Below, piece by piece: positions 61,399 to 64,000 of a DNA stretch of 64,000 nt. The DNA is from an uncultured Lachnospiraceae bacterium. GTDB taxonomy: Bacteria > Bacillota > Clostridia > Lachnospirales > Lachnospiraceae. The notes beneath the pieces are model-generated. The model had not been told where the DNA came from. It was given only the letters and a program-made list of their open reading frames with translations, and ran no database searches. Numbering within the stretch: the first letter of the stretch is position 1; every line of letters starts with the position of its first letter. Location: the NCBI GenBank assembly GCA_944383765.1, contig CALWQT010000015.1, positions 1-64,000 of the forward strand, read 5' to 3'. Position numbers and translations under genes: made by a program.

Positions 61399-63121
61399 CT
61401 TCTGCCTCCTTTATATAACAGTTCTTTTCCTGATATAAGTTAATATTCAATTTATACTGATTATTCCCTACCGTTTCAAATCCCATTGAAGAATAAATAT
61501 CTTTTACCATAGAATTTTTAGGTGTTGGGATATATTCAGCTTGAATTTTTTGAAATCCCTTTTCTTTTGCTACTGCAACCAATTTATTGATAATAAACTC
61601 TTCCATTCCCCGTTTTAACACACGACAACTCATCAGCCATGTATCAATAAATAACGTATCAGCAGATTCCTTTTTCATAATCACAACAGAAACCAGACCG
61701 TGGTCTCCAAATTTATCCTTCAACGTATAATACAATGTAACATACTCAGGATTATTCGCTACACGTTCAATCTCATCTTCTGTATACCGTATCGTTCTCA
61801 GATTAAACTGATTAGATCTCTGGGTAAGCTGTGCAATTCTTGCATACCTGATCGGCTCAAATGGCTTTGCTTCTGCAATCATATCCAAACTGATTAAATA
61901 ATCATCTATAGACTCAAACTGCTGCTGTGATTTAGTTCTTTCAAATTCTGCCTGATATTGTTTCGTTCTATCTGAGTTTTCTCCTGCATAAGAAACTGTA
62001 TCAAAATAATTGCATTGCTGCAGATATTCCAGATACAATGCCGGATCTTCCGGCAATTCAGGAACTTCTATATCCGGGATCATCTCTCTGACCAGATTTC
62101 TTTCAAAAGGATTGTCATCCAAAAAAACCATAGAATCCATTCCAATGTTCAAAATCTGCTGAATCATTTTGATATTCGATGCTTTATCATTCCAATTAGC
62201 TACAAATACTGAAATATCCGACAATCTTAAAACCATTTCCTCATGCTTTTCAAACGGTTCTTTAGCTGTATCTTCATTATTTTTGCTACACACTGCCAGA
62301 ATAATACCACATTCTTTCAGCTGCTTCAACCAGCGCTGCAAATTTGTAAAAGCATGCCCTCTCCCTAACTCTCCAATTTCAATATTTCCTATTCCATCAT
62401 CACCGATTACCCCACCCCATAAGGTATTATCCAGATCGCATACGATACATTTTTTAATTTTTCCGCTCATAGCCATGAGAACATCTGAAACAGCTTTCGC
62501 AACATAAGGAAGTGCAGACAAAGAAATCGTTACTTTTGCATTATAATACATAGCTGCGTCATAAAACTCCGCCTGTCCCATTTGAATTTGCACAGCCAAA
62601 AAATCAATCGGATAAACATCTTTTCTTTTAACCATCGCTTCCTGTAAAAGAAAATTCAGCTTTCGTATCTGATAGATAAACGTATTTTCCACTTTGCAGG
62701 AATACTGGCCAAGTGCTTTATCATCAATTTCAGTAAAATTAGGCTGTAAAATTCTTGCATGACTATGACTAGCAATCAGATTCCAGTAAGTTTCTATCTT
62801 TCTCAAATAATGCTCTGCAAATCCTCCTCTTTCAGAAATGGCCATATCCAAAAATTCTTCATACAGCTTATCTGTAGACAGCCATAAAAGAATATTGTCT
62901 GGTCCAAACTCATACACTTCTGAACCTGAATCCAACAACTGTGCATCAATCTGATTGTAATCCGCATCATAAATGTTTACATTGAGTCCGGATAATTTTG
63001 CATATCCCTGAATGGCCGTTGAAAAAAACTGGGTAGCGCAATTACCTAGAACTGCAACTTTAATCTCTTTTCCTTCAACGTTACTTTTTGATGCTTTTTT
63101 TAATTTTTGAAAAGAATACAT
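61391..63121 (-). CDS. FkbH-like HAD-IIIC protein with C-terminal acetyltransferase-like domain
   Basis: A protein of about 576 residues. An N-terminal region (about 1-210) has a SGNH-hydrolase-like fold, the HAD domain has IVCDLDNTLWGGVIGDDG (Asp232 and Asp234 in the longer-frame numbering), and the C-terminal part ends in a GNAT-like fold with QLTQRSNQFNLRT, the FkbH signature, and LKDKFGDHGLVSVV. FkbH proteins take the glyceryl unit from 1,3-bisphosphoglycerate and load it on an acyl carrier protein. Here the ACP is seven genes downstream. The start could be the ATG at 63121, better spaced from AAGGAGG than the one at 63130. Confidence 0.92.
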   Translation of the reverse strand: MYSFQKLKKASKSNVEGKEIKVAVLGNCATQFFSTAIQGYAKLSGLNVNIYDADYNQIDAQLLDSGSEVYEFGPDNILLWLSTDKLYEEFLDMAISERGGFAEHYLRKIETYWNLIASHSHARILQPNFTEIDDKALGQYSCKVENTFIYQIRKLNFLLQEAMVKRKDVYPIDFLAVQIQMGQAEFYDAAMYYNAKVTISLSALPYVAKAVSDVLMAMSGKIKKCIVCDLDNTLWGGVIGDDGIGNIEIGELGRGHAFTNLQRWLKQLKECGIILAVCSKNNEDTAKEPFEKHEEMVLRLSDISVFVANWNDKASNIKMIQQILNIGMDSMVFLDDNPFERNLVREMIPDIEVPELPEDPALYLEYLQQCNYFDTVSYAGENSDRTKQYQAEFERTKSQQQFESIDDYLISLDMIAEAKPFEPIRYARIAQLTQRSNQFNLRTIRYTEDEIERVANNPEYVTLYYTLKDKFGDHGLVSVVIMKKESADTLFIDTWLMSCRVLKRGMEEFIINKLVAVAKEKGFQKIQAEYIPTPKNSMVKDIYSSMGFETVGNNQYKLNINLYQEKNCYIKEAEDE

Positions 63122-63138
63122 TCTTTTCATTCCTCCTT

Positions 63139-64000
63139 TTAAAAGACTTCATAAAGAAATGCTGAATACCCTGCGCTGATAGCGTAACAAAACGCCACAA
63201 ACGCAGCAGTCACTAATATATTTTTAAAAATAAACTGTGTGAGCATATTCCGCTCAAATATATTTTTCTTTATTATACCATATACTGGAAAAACAAACAC
63301 GAGTCCTACTACCAACGCAAACACCATATAATTATCAAACTGATGCAATATGATAATACCATCTGTTGTATCCCAAACAAGCATTTTTTTCCAATACTGA
63401 ACCGTAGTCTGAAGAGAATCCGCTCTAAACATAACCTGCCCAAATATAAAGGCAATCACTGTGACTATGTGATCGGATATGATCTGAATACGAGTATCTT
63501 TTTTCAATGGCAGTTTTTTCTGCTTACGCACCTTTTTTCTATGTTCTGCCCTTAGCCGTTCAAAAGCGATAAAGGAAAACCACCATAAACCATATATCAA
63601 AAATTTCAACCCGCTACCATGCCAAACGCCTGTGGCAATCCATGTAACCAACAATGCCGCCAGATCACATACCAGCATTTTTTTCTTTTTGAAATGATCG
63701 ATCCACGGCTGCGCCATAACGCTTCTGGAACATGGCATATAAACATAGTCTCTAAACCACTCTCCCAGAGAAATGTGCCATCTTCTCCAATATTCTGCAA
63801 CCGTCTGGGATAAATAGGGATGATCAAAATTTTCCGGGAGTTGGAACCCCACCATTTTACCAAGTCCAATTGCCATATCGCTATATCCCGAAAAGTCATA
63901 ATATAGCTGAAGTAAATATGAAATCAACCCGATCCAGGCCGGAACAGTTCCTACTCCATTAATATTAGAAAAGGAGTATGTAACCAATGGCTGAATCTGA
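63139..64000 (-). CDS. MBOAT-family O-acyltransferase (partial)
   Basis: The C-terminal 286 or so residues of a membrane-bound acyltransferase of the DltB/AlgI type; the frame is still open at the window edge, so the N-terminus lies to the right. YWRRWHISLGEWFRDYVYMP and the catalytic His in ATGVWHGSGLKFLIYGLWW (cited as ATGVWHGSGLKFLIYG) are clear. Several membrane segments follow. Such proteins move acyl groups from a carrier protein to a polymer outside the membrane. It is the first gene seen in the operon; the promoter is outside the window. Confidence 0.93.
   Translation of the reverse strand, partial: QIQPLVTYSFSNINGVGTVPAWIGLISYLLQLYYDFSGYSDMAIGLGKMVGFQLPENFDHPYLSQTVAEYWRRWHISLGEWFRDYVYMPCSRSVMAQPWIDHFKKKKMLVCDLAALLVTWIATGVWHGSGLKFLIYGLWWFSFIAFERLRAEHRKKVRKQKKLPLKKDTRIQIISDHIVTVIAFIFGQVMFRADSLQTTVQYWKKMLVWDTTDGIIILHQFDNYMVFALVVGLVFVFPVYGIIKKNIFERNMLTQFIFKNILVTAAFVAFCYAISAGYSAFLYEVF

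Overview
The window looks like a Lachnospiraceae (Clostridia, Firmicutes) chromosome. The left edge holds the 5' end of a 16S rRNA gene with a Clostridia-type sequence. Housekeeping genes use strong AGGAGG-type ribosome binding sites, there is a sporulation gene (spoIIM) beside xerD and an ADP-ribose Nudix gene as in other Firmicutes, and tRNA genes lack an encoded CCA end. I cannot name the genus. Almost every gene is on the minus strand, running towards the 16S gene. The exceptions are an MFS transporter and hydrolase (7.7-9.5 kb) and an rRNA methyltransferase (24.8-26.0 kb).

Layout. 0-7.6 kb: rRNA leader with two near-identical promoters, a two-component system, aspS, hisS and a sugar kinase. 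7.7-14 kb: transporter, hydrolase, hemZ, a metallo-beta-lactamase-fold hydrolase and rel. 14-20.6 kb: part of the anaerobic cobalamin pathway (cbiL, a cbiH-cbiK fusion, cbiF, cbiP, cbiC) ending with hemL. 20.6-37.4 kb: mixed housekeeping genes (cutC, uppP, ung, glycerate kinase, apt, an FMN-binding protein, xerD, spoIIM, nudF, rny, recX, recA with a LexA box). 37.6-42 kb: a probable D-serine catabolic operon with an NhaC-type antiporter and an XRE-cupin regulator. 42.1-42.7 kb: a five-tRNA operon with a consensus promoter and terminator. 42.7-48.3 kb: phosphoesterases, rdgB, a C1 peptidase, an RNA methylase, a rhodanese, a 48-residue Asn/Lys/Ser-rich protein and an NlpC/P60 hydrolase.

48.6-54 kb is an AT-rich accessory segment. 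It has a second tyrosine recombinase, a small XRE regulator, an ATPase plus TOPRIM-protein pair that resembles two-gene phage-defence systems, and an unknown membrane protein, separated by decayed non-coding stretches. After pgcA (phosphoglucomutase), 55.9-64 kb holds the most unusual feature: a tightly overlapping AT-rich operon that runs off the right edge.

In transcription order that operon encodes an MBOAT O-acyltransferase, an FkbH-like HAD protein, a GcvH-like lipoyl carrier, dihydrolipoamide dehydrogenase, lipoate-protein ligase, two 2-hydroxyacyl-CoA dehydratase-type iron-sulfur subunits, their ATP-dependent activator and an acyl carrier protein. My reading is a self-contained pathway that loads a C3 hydroxyacyl unit on the carrier protein, alters it by ketyl-radical and/or lipoyl redox chemistry, and transfers it to a surface glycan. 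No system I know combines these parts; the substrate and the order of steps are inference.
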